A stretch of DNA of 64,000 nt from NCBI GenBank assembly GCA_000469685.2, contig LS997565.1:31218645-31282644 (forward strand). The letters are read 5' to 3'. How positions within the stretch are numbered: position 1 is the first letter of the stretch; every line of letters begins with the position of its first letter. This document shows, piece by piece, positions 36,880-48,626 of this stretch. The stretch comes from Haemonchus contortus (lineage: Eukaryota > Nematoda > Chromadorea > Rhabditida > Trichostrongylidae). A model generated the notes under the pieces. That model ran no database searches. It was not told the origin of the DNA and saw only the letters and a program-made list of their open reading frames with translations. Both the position numbers and the translations under genes were made by a program.

Positions 36880-38030
36880 TTCAGACTACGTTTCGGCCTA
36901 TTCGCCTTGCTTTGTTCAGAGCCTGAAAGCAGAAGAACGAATTGAGGTTGATCCTCATTAAGTCTAGACAATACTCAGAACAGTCCTCTGAACTAGTAGA
37001 CCCCCTGGACTCTATCAATACAAGGGAACCACTAGAACGACCACTCAAGAACGAAACTTCTGCGTACAATAAGCAACCCATCTCCTTCCTCACCTCACCG
37101 TAACTCGAAATTTGCAGAGTTCGAGGAAGGGCGACAGGTCACGGGTTATGGCCACACACTCTTCCTTTCTATGAACTTGTGGATTCCTAGCGACAATCCA
37201 AAACGCCTTTAGTGTATTCCGCGCAGGGGTGTCCGCTTCTATTTCCAAGATGGATACTGAAATTGCAAATTCGCTGCCATCATGGCACTCAATTCCATGC
37301 ATTCCTAAAGGTGAGGCAGGACGCCCCCTTCGTTCTCAAATCAGGGGACATTTGAAGGGTTTGTATGCGAGACTTTCTAAGGACCTCCAGATGTTCCCTG
37401 ATTAGCGGACGAAGGGGGCATCCTGTCTCACCTATATACTCAGCATCACAAGCCTGGCATTGAATTCGGTAAATGACCCAAACTTTCATGCAGTCATCCT
37501 TTCAATGGGAAGGACACACAATGTAATCTGGGGTGTCACACAGACTACCGTAGAGACGATTTCGAATCAACTTGCAGCCAAAGTTTCCTGGAGGTATTTC
37601 CACAACCCTGGTTTCCTCTCGTAGATCACACAGGTTCGAATTGCTCTGCTCATCTCTTCGGACATGAATGACAAACAAAGGATTACCTCAATGTCAGATG
37701 CTTGTGGGCAATGTCCGCAAAGTGTGAAATGTCCCCCACGTTGTGGTACATGGTGGCAGCCAAGATACCCATCAAGCCGCGCGACTTTTCGAGCCATGTC
37801 CAATGATTCTGTCAGTATCAGAAGAAACCTTGCTGGCAACTCTGAACATATTTTTGATAAGAGACTGTTTTGTTCCTATGGGGTGAGCGGACTGATAGTG
37901 AATAAGGATATTCTTGTGGCTAGGATTGCGGTCGGACCACCCAACTCTACGATCCCTCGCCTGAAGGGTGGTCTGCCGCTGCGCCTTGTCACCCTTATCA
38001 AGAAGCATACATATCTGCAAACATGAGCTC
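36880..38030 (-). mobile_element. Penelope-like element, 3' fragment with C-terminal GIY-YIG
   Basis: The minus strand reads the end of a reverse transcriptase (SHKNILIHYQSAHPIGTKQ, KNMFRVASKVS, about 37.87-37.95 kb). Next come AIRTCVIYERKPG, a GIY-YIG endonuclease VIYRIQCQACDAEYIGETG with IREHLEVLR (about 37.37-37.48 kb), and a tail with AFWIVARNPQVHRKEECVAI. Here the endonuclease follows the reverse transcriptase, the usual order, unlike the element at 30-32.7 kb. The 5' part, including the YVDD-type box, is missing. The 3' trailer (36.88-37.09 kb) ends near the CR1-like fragment. Confidence 0.8.
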
Positions 38031-38395
38031 AAATGACCTTTCAGTGTTTAATGTCAGACCCACTATCAGTAATGTCGTTGGACCCACAGATAAAATTTCA
38101 TGGTTTCCCAATGTATCTCTGCAACAAAATCTCCAGTACGTACCCGCCCATCTTACCAACACGAATATGCTAGTTTTAGAGCAACTTATTCCATTACTAT
38201 ATGAAATTATTATTGTATTATTAGTATTATTGTATAAAAAACGGAATAGGGGCAGAAAGGGATACAAAGGTGAAACGCGGTCCTAATTTATAAATTAGTT
38301 TTACTTGTCATGTCCATAAAATTGTATGCTACAGTAATTGGAGCATATTATATGCTATGGTAGTAATGTTAGGTATAAGCAAGGATAGGGATATA

Positions 38396-38905
38396 TACAG
38401 TAGCGCTCAAAAGTCTTCGGTGAAATGGCTCTTCAGCCGTACTTTTCAGTCGTAACTCCTTTCCTACTGGATCTAATCTTGCAAGATTTCCATATTTGAA
38501 GCGTGGGTGTATTGTGAATATTTACCACTATTAACCTGCAATCTGATCATGTTCCAGATATTCCAAAGAACATGAACTCAAAATCGACTGAAAATACAGA
38601 TGATGGTCCTTCTAGAAACTCTTTCATTTTTGTCTTGTCTAAAGTGTACGAGCGGTAATGCCGAACACAATAGATGAGAAAAACGCACATAAGGTGCGAA
38701 TAAGTGCAGACGTCAACAACTTTACTTTTGGCCAAATCTGCTACCGCAACAAACACCTTGCTCTATCTGTGGATGTTGCAGCTTTCCAGTCAAATATGCT
38801 CTAGTTAAACGTATCCAAATTTTGCGCGATTTGGTCTACTAGGAAAGAAGTTATGAACGAAAAAGCGTCGAAGCATTTCACCGAAGACTTTTGAGCGCTA
38901 CTGTA
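38396..38905. mobile_element. Tc1/mariner-type MITE
   Basis: Flanked by TA on both sides (38396-38397 and 38904-38905). The first 30 bp, beginning CAGTAGCGCTCAAAAGTC, is perfectly repeated inverted at the right end; diverged inverted similarity extends to about 75 bp. The interior (about 350 bp) has no transposase. CAG...CTG ends and a TA target fit Tc1/mariner. Confidence 0.88.
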
Positions 38906-38909
38906 AGTA

Positions 38910-40140
38910 GTATTGGATAGAGAATTTCATAAGGAGGATTGGAAGGATAGACTGTAGAATTACTTGCCTCCTTAGGTGATAACCCGCTCAAGTATTAATA
39001 GGATATTTAGCAAACGAATCGTAGAATGACTTTTTGGAATGGGCAAAATTCGCATTTATTCCATATTTGTGGCTAATGAACTTTTCTATGGATGATCATC
39101 ATTAACACCTAACAATATTTGCTATAACAAACGTTTCTGTATATTCATTCGAAAACAAATTTCCCATCATTTCTTCAAATTTCATAGTAAAATTTTGCAT
39201 TAAAATACACGTGTGAGCTACCCTATAGGTCTCGGTGTCTCGGAAGCCCAATCATTTTGTCCTTCACTTGTAATGCGTCCCTTTGTAGACAAAGTTCACG
39301 ATGAAAAACGTTTCTGAGATATTCTCCTAGGCTGCATCTGAGTCCCCTTCATACTCCTCTCCTCTTCTCCCGAACACCATAAGTGGCGCTGCCAGAAAAG
39401 GTCTATATGAGGCTTTACAATTGCTTAAAAGTTTTACTGGCGTAGGTCACACCCAACGAGTGCAAGTGTAGTGCTCTTTGGGTGGAAATGTAGTTGGAAG
39501 AGGTTGGGCACCCATCGCAACGCTGGTATATCAAGAAATGAACTCAATGAAACGTGTTATGCCGTGTTACATCAGGGACATGCCAGTTTTTAACTAAGGG
39601 AAGGAGCACCACAGTGGACAACTTTTCTTTCTTTTTTTCTTTCTTTTCCCACGAGGTAATCATTCCATGCACCCAGGTGTTCCCACCCTGCATAGGCTCA
39701 GATGAAAAACTACATTTTCTTGGTCTAAACCGCATAAAAGCGCATAGATGTTCAGTGCCCATGTCCTCTTCGCCTCTGATACAGAGCCAATATAACGAGG
39801 ATTAACATGAGTGACTGAATTCATTTCTTGATAAACTAACATTTGGATGGGTGGCCCCCCTCCCCTACTACATTTTCATCGTAGCAATTAAATCTGGTGC
39901 GAATAACCCTTTATATACCATTTTCGCCATGGCAATTTCTCACAACCTCTAATCTATGGCAATACCCGTCGGATCGCCAGGCTAACGCCGAGGCCTCCTC
40001 CTTCTTGGTTGACTTGATCCGCTGTCTGCATTCCCCCAAGTTTGAAACCTCTTAATGAAACAGAAACCATTGATTTCCAGCAGGAACACAAGCACGCACC
40101 GACACACTTTGTGGGTTAGATCCATTCTCTCTTACTTCCA
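38910..40140. other. intergenic, nothing recognised
   Basis: AT-rich, no domain-bearing frame. An isolated pyrimidine tract lies at about 39625-39650. Confidence 0.4.
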
Positions 40141-40930
40141 CTAGATGCGTGTTTTCACTCAAAGTATGGTCATTTCACCTTGCCCCATATATCCCCCATC
40201 TATGCCTCTGCGGGCTGGATCCAGTTCATCTACCTTTTACTACCTACCATCGGTGTCATCAATCCGTCGCCTGCAATCGTTCCAAATTTGAACAGGTCAA
40301 AAGTAGCAATTCTCGCGTACGACCCGCCTCCTTCAGATGGAGTCAAGTCATGTCACCTCCCATCAGCACTCCCGAACTGCCGCCTTTATTTCTTGCAAAT
40401 TTGAGTGCCTTAGCTTTAAAATGCCAATTTTAATGCACGCCCCCCCCCCCGGAGTCGAGTCCTGCCATTTATCATTAATGTCCCCATCCTGCCAATCCTG
40501 TCGCCTGTATCCCTAATAAAGCTCTAGGTGCACGGGAGCAGGAGTTGTGAATTTCCGCTCGAACCCCGCACATAGGGGTAGAGTCTGTTCGTTTTGTTCA
40601 GCATGAGCGATCTCATCATGCCGCCAGGATTCCTACGAAAATTGAGCGCTTCAGGTGTACGCGACCAGAAATCATGAATTTCCGTTCAAAGCCTGCCGAT
40701 TGTGGGCATTTTGCTCCTGCCACCCAACAGAAGTGTTCCCATCCTGCCGCCTGTACCCCTACCAAATTTGAGCTCTCTAGGTGCATGGGAACAGTAGTCG
40801 TGCATTTCATTTCCCGCCGCATGTGGGCCGAGTCCGGTCCTGCCACACACTATAAGTGTTCCCATCTGCCGCCTGTACTTCTACCTGATTTGAACGGTTT
40901 TGGCTCACGAGGACAGGAGTTATGAATTTC
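40140..40930 (-). repeat. diverged tandem repeat, ~130 bp unit, ending in CA array
   Basis: Blocks recur in the same order several times: CCTGCCAC...AAGTGTTCCCATC, TGCCGCCTGTA, CTACC-AATTTGA, a GGTGCA-GGGA-CAG segment and GTGAATTTCC or ATGAATTTCCG. Units differ by many substitutions. The last unit runs straight into the CA microsatellite. A poly-C run is at 40440. Related units occur at 17.6 kb (inverted) and 46.9-47.9 kb. Confidence 0.7.
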
Positions 40931-40942
40931 CGGCCAGACTCA

Positions 40943-41330
<388 letters not shown>

Positions 41331-41822
41331 ACACCAACAGGCACACTTAACCGATTATATGTAAAAGTAGGACTCCCATTTGCATCTTTTCTGATGAGTG
41401 AGAGTCTTTGACTCCCCCACTCAAGCTACCCTTCTGCATGAAAAGTTGAATGAATGGGTCTATGGAGCTGAGAGTCAAATCACGCCAGAATAATTGAAGG
41501 GATCCTCCAATCCAGAAACTTAGTGCTATTCTTTTCGGTTCGAAGGAAAAGGCAACGCCAACTCCTATATTCACTTCCCCTTCTCCTGCAGCTGTTTTTT
41601 TTCAAATTTCGCAGGTCACAGCCAAAGTGCAACAGAAATTTCCATTGGCTATTGGGCCTCACAAACAACTAATCAATCAGAAACAGGATCCACTGTGTAA
41701 AAACATATTGCACTTATTAAATTTCGCATGAGCGTAGGACATCCACTACCGCTGTATTAGCGCTCATGTAGACTTGCACTTTTAGCATCACCTGACACTA
41801 TCAAGCGAAATTATTACCAGTT

Positions 41823-41895
41823 CCTCACATATATACACACATATATACATATTAATGTGTATATGTACGTTATATATATATATATATATATATAC
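41823..41895. repeat. AT-rich TA/TATAC microsatellite
   Basis: Mixed ATATACAC units followed by a pure TA run at about 41870-41893, ending directly before a SINE copy. Confidence 0.9.
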
Positions 41896-41910
41896 GTGTA
41901 ATTCTTGAAT

Positions 41911-42165
41911 ACCCACACGGATGGTCATGGGTTCGAATCCCGGATTGATATCCGCGTAGGTCAAGCAAGCCTTCCATCCCTCCGGGGTAGGTTAATTGGT
42001 ACTAGACTGTGAGTATAAAAGCACTGAATTGTACATTGGCTGGCCAATGCAAGTCATTGTATAGGCCACATACGATTCAATACGGCACTACGTTCTGAAT
42101 GGGAGTCGAAGCGCATCCCTCAAACGGGATTGATTTACGCCCAGAGACTATCCTTTATCCTTTAA
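41911..42165 (+). mobile_element. tRNA-derived SINE, 5'-truncated copy
   Basis: Begins near the box B-like GGGTTCGAATCCCGG and runs through CCTTCCATCCCTCCGGGGT, GTATAAAAGCACTGAATTG and ATAGGCCACATACG to the TATCCTTTATCC tail. The tRNA 5' half is missing, replaced by the TA microsatellite. Confidence 0.85.
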
Positions 42166-42169
42166 TTCT

Positions 42170-44050
42170 TGATTGCGGAGGGCAGAAGAGAGCTCCAGAA
42201 AAATCTAAGATTTATTCTCCGACAGACAGCGAACTCTTTGACTCTCGAACTCTGCGGATGATGTTGCATAAGGCATCTCAGGGTCAGTAAAAATTTGATG
42301 CTTTGATACTTTGTATTCACTGGCACTTACTATCGCCATGTAAACGTAAGCATTTAGCAACACTGGGAGCATAAGATGAAATTATCACAAAATCAAGACC
42401 GTAATTTTTCAGTGGGGTATAACATATGCATTTTTACACCCTCCCTATACGAGATTCGTGAGTGCTGGACACATCGATCGACTACCATTGTAGAAAGAAT
42501 CGCACTTTGAATTGAGAGCTCTCTACTCTTATAGCGGATGCACTGTAATGAATGCACTGCACGAGCCCCAATGAGGAGATTCCGAATTAATGCAAGTACA
42601 GCAAATGTAATAAAAACTATTAGAGACCTCAATTTTCTACAGCATGTATATTATAATGCTTGTTTCTCTCCGTTGAGGTGGTGATAGTTCTTACCAACAT
42701 CTTTGGAGCGTCCTCTGTCGGCTGTCTGTTGCCTAAGTCTTACTCGATAAGTAAAGTTCATATCAAATTAAATCCACTCCAAGTCATTGTATGATTGTCG
42801 AAGGTAGACAAGTCAGAAGTCAGGTTTCAAAGCCCCTTACAGCGCGGTATGTACAGCAACCTGCCGCAGCAAGCCACATGCGTTGGGTGCTCCGCCCATG
42901 GTACCTTATTGCTGCGTCGTATAGGTGACTGGTATTTGGAGGCGCTTGAGTTTGTCTTCAGATTACTGTATAAGACGTTCACTGGACTTTTAGAGTATGC
43001 AATAAACACAATAAAATCTCAGCCACTGCAACAAGTAGCGTGTCGTGACTCAAAGTATTTATACCGTGAGGCCTTTGTGATGCCTTGGAATCGCTTATCA
43101 AATTACAGGCCGTAAGCGATGGCATGGCGCTCTGGCTTGATCTCGACACTTCTTCGATCCTAGTCGAAGTATTTTCACAAGAGTCCTTAATGATTGTTCA
43201 AGATTGGTGGATCTGTTTCACTAGAATTGATCATTTTCATTTTGAAGAAGAGGTGATAATGAACGCGTAGTACGGATTCGGAAGGGTAAAGGGGTGCAGT
43301 TGGATAGCCTAGGTTGACCACTCCTGGAGGGAACACTGATGAAATAGGCATATAACAAAGACGAAAATAGTTATTGTGATGCCATTGGGTAACATTTGTC
43401 ATTAGCAGCTACCCACAGTATTCCATAATTTAAACTGTTCCCTTTCAGAGAATCCTATTTGATTCTTTCTCATACTTAGGCTACTTATTTAGTTTGCATT
43501 GATGGGAAAAGCTCATGTTCCTCATTCACAATCTGATGGTTATACTAACTGTGAGGACTACATATTGACCGACAGCTGGTCAGTAATATTTTTCATCATT
43601 TTGTATGGAACACTAGCAGAGAGCCAATGAAAAGGCTGGAGTGCAGTAAGGTCGCTGATCCCGGCCTATCCATCTGGCCGTCTCTCTTTTACAAGACGGA
43701 TTTCAAGGTCTCGTGAATGTCATAGACAGTAATCGGAAGACAGATTCCAGCGCCTTCAAACACCTGTCCCATATACGAGGTAATAAAATGGTTCCCTGGG
43801 TGAGGCATCCACGGTGTTGATGGTGGGGCACTAGGAGAGTACTGTATCATACGTCTACGAGGATGTCAAAATCCCCCTAATTTCCCTTATACTGAACTGT
43901 TACTATGAGCAATATTCAAGGGTCTCGAGTTACCACACGTAAGGAGCGTTTTACAGTGCATACTATCTCGTGGACTTCGAAGAGAAGCAACGTAATATTA
44001 CCTGACAACAACAGTGGCGATATGTCATCATAGAATGCACCAGGGATGTC
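42170..44050. other. intergenic, nothing recognised
   Basis: Short frames only; no repeat boundaries seen. Confidence 0.4.
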
Positions 44051-44052
44051 CT

Positions 44053-44110
44053 ACGCGTCTCTCAACAACTGATAGGGGAGGGCGCCCCTATCAGTTGTTG
44101 AGAGACGCGT
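44053..44110. other. perfect palindrome, 26 bp arms, 6 nt loop
   Basis: Left arm 44053-44078 begins ACGCGTCTCTCAACAACT. The right arm 44085-44110 is its exact reverse complement. The loop is AGGGCG. Transcribed from either strand it would form a 26 bp mismatch-free hairpin. Confidence 0.95.
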
Positions 44111-44349
44111 TGGCGCTGATCACGTGCGGGCTACGACGTAGTCATCGATTGATCACTTCGTTCTTTGGTGGTACGCTCTAGCCTTGCTACACTTTCTCGT
44201 CATAATTTCGCTCCATCACCGCCTCTTCATTCCGAACCTCAAATGCATTTCATGCCTCACTATTTCTTTTGTTCATGGCTACAATGTGGACATGAAACGA
44301 GGGATAGAAACCTGTTTTTCTAACACATAGGATTGTTCACTAGACGGTG

Positions 44350-44855
44350 CTAATTATAGGCGATTATAGCTGTCAGGCACAATAGTTGTAGAAGCAAAAA
44401 TTTACAGAGTTGTTTGTTTATCAAAACTATTTCATACTTCCTCACAAGTGCTTTAATCGAGCGATATCTCACCTTTTTGGGGCACTTGTGTTTATTACAT
44501 AAATATCTTTCGAAAGCTGGTACGAACAAGCGTTTTTCTCCTAGTTCAAATAAAGCGAAGAGGAGTTTATTTGCCATGTCGCTCACCAGTCTATCATTCA
44601 CGGCTTTTGCAATAATGGATGTTTGTTCGCTATACATAGTAGTGCATCCAAGGATTCTAGAAATAAATTCAGCGAAATCCAAATCGATTTAAGTTCGCAG
44701 AAAGTGTGAAAAACTTGAATTTCGTATTTGCTGGCAATCGATAAGTCAAAAAATTTTGTCGGAGTAGTAGGTGCAGTTGCTAAGGTGGGGAAGGGGTACA
44801 ATGGGCAGTTGGATCGGTCAGAGTCAGCGACTTCACTACACTTTAGCCTTTTCAC
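44350..44855 (-). CDS. doubtful coding exons, unrecognised
   Basis: Minus-strand frames contain VNDRLVSDMANKLLFALFEL, ERYLCNKHKCPKKVRY and, in a different frame upstream, KRLKCSEVADSDRSNCPLY. An acceptor-like TTTATTTCTAG lies between them and a GTGAGA donor-like site follows KCPKK. Composition is protein-like, but no family is recognised and no exon chain can be closed. Confidence 0.2.
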
Positions 44856-45304
44856 TGAGTCACTACAGCTATTTTTATCAAAGTGATGACAAATGTGGGT
44901 GATTAGCTATCGGTCGGTGCAGCCGGTGATATATAGGGAGAACAAACATCAGTAAGAGTGATCCAAATAAGAAGCCTATTGAGGAAAAGGAAAAAATCGT
45001 ATTAGTGAATAGAAGTAGGTCGAATTTGAATTAAGAATGTTTCTGGTGATTTTTCCCTTTTGAAAACGAAGAAAAGGTCATTCTTTTTTTTTTCTTAGAT
45101 ATAATCAGGGGTTCCACCAAAGAGGTCGATCCAACCGGTGAAAGTCTCCCTTTTGCAGGCACAAGTACGGTTTTTCTACTAGGAGCAAGATCCGGATCGA
45201 ATCCGTCAAAGAAAACCGAGTCTTTTATCCCTCAGTTGCTTTATTTTTGCTTGACACTGCCGGAAGAGGAAAAGGGCTGACTTGATCATCGGCTAGCCCA
45301 GCGA

Positions 45305-45395
45305 GTTATTGGATAGGCCATCTGCGCAATTAAATCCCACTACGACTGTGAATGGGCATCAAATGTGTGGGCGCTCGCTTACCAGGATTGATAAC
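45305..45395 (+). mobile_element. SINE fragment (3' half), diverged
   Basis: TGGATAGGCCATC, CCCACTACGACTGTGAATGGG and GGATTGATAACTCC align in order with the 3' half of the SINE at 47319-47620. Confidence 0.5.
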
Positions 45396-46394
45396 TCCTC
45401 CATGCTTCAGCGGTTGCTCAGATCAGTATTCCAGCATACGTGTAGTTATAGTCAAGTGACGTAAAAGAGTGGAGGCAAATTAGCTTGGATAGGATCCCAT
45501 CCGACAGGTTATCGGAATAGTAGCATTTACATAGGACAAGGAACGGCAACTCAGAATTATGGATGAATCGCTATTGTAGGTGAAAATGCACGCAAAGTTA
45601 CTCAGCTCGAAGCGAGGAGGGTCTGGGAAGGCACTTCGCCTGGAGGTGGGACTCGAACGCCACGCAGTGGAAAGTGTGGATTATTCAGGAGAATCGTATT
45701 ATTCTGAATGTGATAGTGCAGTCTGGCTATAACGAGCTAAATACAAATGCCATAAAGGACTCAGCGTTGACAGGCTTGGATTCACTGCGTCGATAGATTT
45801 TGTGCTTAGCCACTATGCGATAGATCCTTTTAGCCTGCAAGGGCAACGATAATGAAACCCCGACAACATATTGAGATGAAAATATCTTTGCATATTGTGT
45901 GTTCCACTCTACTATGAAGCACAATGAATTTGAATGAATTGAGTATCTCATTGAAAGCTGTGATTTCTGAATGTTTTCCCAACTTCTCTGTCTTTACTAC
46001 CTTGGCGATGTTTCAGATGAAATCCCGTAAGCAGTGCGTTATATGTGAATCACCGACAGCCAGATCAGTCCATTTCGGTGCACGATCATGCAAGGTTTCG
46101 TTTTTAATTTATTCTGTTTCTCTGCTAACGCAGTAGTGTAAAGGGGAAAAGAAGTTCCAGCAGAAATAGGTGAAATAAGGTGTAAGTACAAAGCCTCCTT
46201 CACTTGGTTTTTCGCTGGCCTTATCTAATGCGTTCATATCGTTATTATTCTTGTAACCCCCACCCCTTTTGTTGATGATCAGCTGACCTTCAATGTTCCT
46301 CCTTCTGATGGAAATGGTTCAGTTTCTCCCCAATTAATCCCATAGATCATTACTTATGTACTTACGTTTGTTTGTTATCAAGCATTCCGCAGCG

Positions 46395-46436
46395 ATGGAG
46401 TTAACCCTAACTGGCATGGAGTTAACCCTAACTGGC
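46395..46436 (+). repeat. 21 bp exact tandem duplication
   Basis: ATGGAGTTAACCCTAACTGG plus one C is present twice head-to-tail with no difference. Confidence 0.95.
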
Positions 46437-46929
46437 AGTTATTGGGTTATTATTACTAGTGATTGTATAATCAAATGTAATTGGAGATCCCAACTTGCCG
46501 CCTCCAAAAATCTTGTATCAGTTGCTAGGTCCTTCACAAATTTTATAAAAAATTCTATTTTTTCTGGAAACTGCTAATAATTGCTTATCTGAGTCGATAT
46601 TCATTCAGTGTTAGCCGCTGCTTACGCTCTTGACTGGATGTCTAAATCTTTTGATCCCTTTCTTAAAAAATTGCTCATCAAAGATTCAATCGTTGGCAAG
46701 CATTGGACGGTACTTACAAATGAATCTAGTGATGATAACAATATTATCAGTCGTTATCAATAGGTCTTTCTTCATGGATATATCGTTAGTTGAGAATCCC
46801 AGACTGTTGGCGATTAAGCTTTATCGAAAATATGTGGGCCAAAGAAGATCTTTCACTGAGCGACGTAACTTGCTGGGTAGCGCTCGTAATCTAATAGCAA
46901 AAACTGAACTTAATCCTCATCTGTACATC

Positions 46930-47870
46930 GTAGTACCTCTGATTGGTCCCTATCACTTCACCTTAAAGTTTGGCTCGGTAAGTGGCTCTTGCTCTCTTGA
47001 ACCCTTATCTCTTATCAGTTGTTATCAGTTCCTGTCACCGAGTAGCTACGATTCCGTCACGTCACACATCACTTATTAAAAGGTTTCACTATTAATTTGA
47101 AAGCCTCACACACCAAGCTTTCTTTGGCTCTTTATTAGTCTAAGATTTTATCAATTTTGTCACCAACCATCTATAGCCCCTTAAATCTCACACCACCTAC
47201 TGGAGTGCCAAAGCTCCACCAATAATACGAAAGGCGTTATAGACTTAGTGGCTCTCGCTTTTTATGGCTCGTTATCAGTCCGTACCAGTTCTTATCACTC
47301 CCTATCAACAACAAACAGGGCGGAGGTGGTCTAGTGACAAGTGGCGCACTATATCACACGCACGGTCAGGGGTTCAAATCCCGGATCGATGCCCGCCTGG
47401 GCCAACCAAGCCTTCCATCCCTCCGGGGTCGGTGAATCGGTACCAGACTCGTCTGGGAGGATAAAAGCACTGACTTGTACATCGACTGGCTACCGCAAAT
47501 CGTTGTATAGGCCACATACGCACGCATTACGCCACTACGATTCTGAATGGAAGCGAGTGCGGGGGCGCGTCCCTCAGACGGGATTGATTAACGCCAAAAA
47601 CTTTATCCTTATCCTTTATCAACAAACATCTACGGTCTCTTCTAAACCCACACTAATTACCAAGGGCTCCACCGTTAACACGAAGGAGGTGACAATACTG
47701 CAGCTCTTGCCTTCTAGGACTCTTTACAAACTCCTAACAATTGTTACCACTTCTTATTACATGCCATCAGTAATCCCATTCTATCGTCTGTATCCCTTAG
47801 GGGAACATGAGTTTTAAATTTCCGGCTAAACACACACCGGTAAACAAACAGACACGCTTAGCGAATTGTG
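46930..47870 (-). repeat. diverged tandem repeat related to 40.1-40.9 kb, interrupted by a SINE
   Basis: Segments of the pattern CAC(C/T)-TTAA-CGAAAG...GGCTCT-GC-CTT...TTATCAGT recur about every 110-140 bp on both sides of the SINE. The right end, GGGGAACATGAGTTTTAAAT followed by TTCCGGCTAAACACACAC, matches the right end of the 40 kb array. Confidence 0.5.
47319..47620 (+). mobile_element. tRNA-derived SINE, reference full-length copy
   Basis: The head GGCGGAGGTGGTCTAGTGAC resembles a tRNA 5' end with box A. CTATATCACACGCACGG resembles an anticodon arm with CAC (valine type), and GGGGTTCAAATCCC is box B. A tRNA-unrelated body and a TTATCCTTATCCTTTATC tail follow. It is flanked by AACAAACA on both sides, a likely 8 bp target duplication. 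Pol III transcription from the internal promoter is expected for this class. Confidence 0.88.
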
Positions 47871-48626
47871 TATGGTAGGATAGTTATCGCAACTAGTACT
47901 TTTCAGTAATCGTGAAAGATGATTGTACGTGAAAGGTTTCAGTTTGTTCTTTTTCCCAGTTCTATTCTCTCCGCATCACTTCTACCACTGATTGATCTGT
48001 CTAGTGAAGGTATGCTCAACAAACGTGAAAGAATGTCTTGCTCGGTACACTGTAGCGGTCCAGTGACCATTACTACACTATACCAACAAATACCAGCACT
48101 TCCTTTCCTTTCTCTAGTGGATAACCATCTTTCGGGTAGAGTTGGTGCCTTGCGAAGTGGCGCTCAAACGCAAGCGTGCGTCGGGATGTAATTTTGGATT
48201 GGAACGTGCTCATGTAAGCTAAGTCTCCTGTCTCCGAGATGTCAACTGAGCTTCCCCTATCTAGTCTCTCAGTTGCGGTGAACCCCATTTTGAGAGCGCT
48301 ACCATTCGACTTCATTCAAAATCGTAGTTAACTTTTGAATGGTTTCTTTTTGGGATTGTACTAGTAAGTTAGTCTGTACTCGAGTCGATTCTAATACATA
48401 TATAATCCATAATTCTGAGTGCTCCATCAGATGACAATGGAGCTGGCTGTACCGGAGTTCTCGGCGGGACTAATTATCAAGGGAAAGCTACGCCCCGTCT
48501 TTAAGTTATGCAGGAAATCCGCGGATCTAGGTTCTTCTCTCGAAGTTTCTCGTTGCACTAGCCGCACCCGGTCTCAGTCGTGCGCTATGTAGGGAAGAAA
48601 TTGAGTTCCCAGTGGGAGAATACTAA

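Noticed and set aside
40440..40450. Homopolymer runs (C run here, G runs at 49260, 50012 and 54488)
   Set aside because: Treated as simple-sequence or assembly noise; no structure around them supports a functional G-quadruplex claim.
46630..47079. 149-codon plus-strand frame
   Set aside because: Ends inside the diverged tandem repeat, has no domain and no splice or start context.
47341..47817. 158-codon frame starting MAHYITRTVRG
   Set aside because: It is the SINE and flanking repeat; the same peptide appears at the minus-strand SINE near 16.0 kb.
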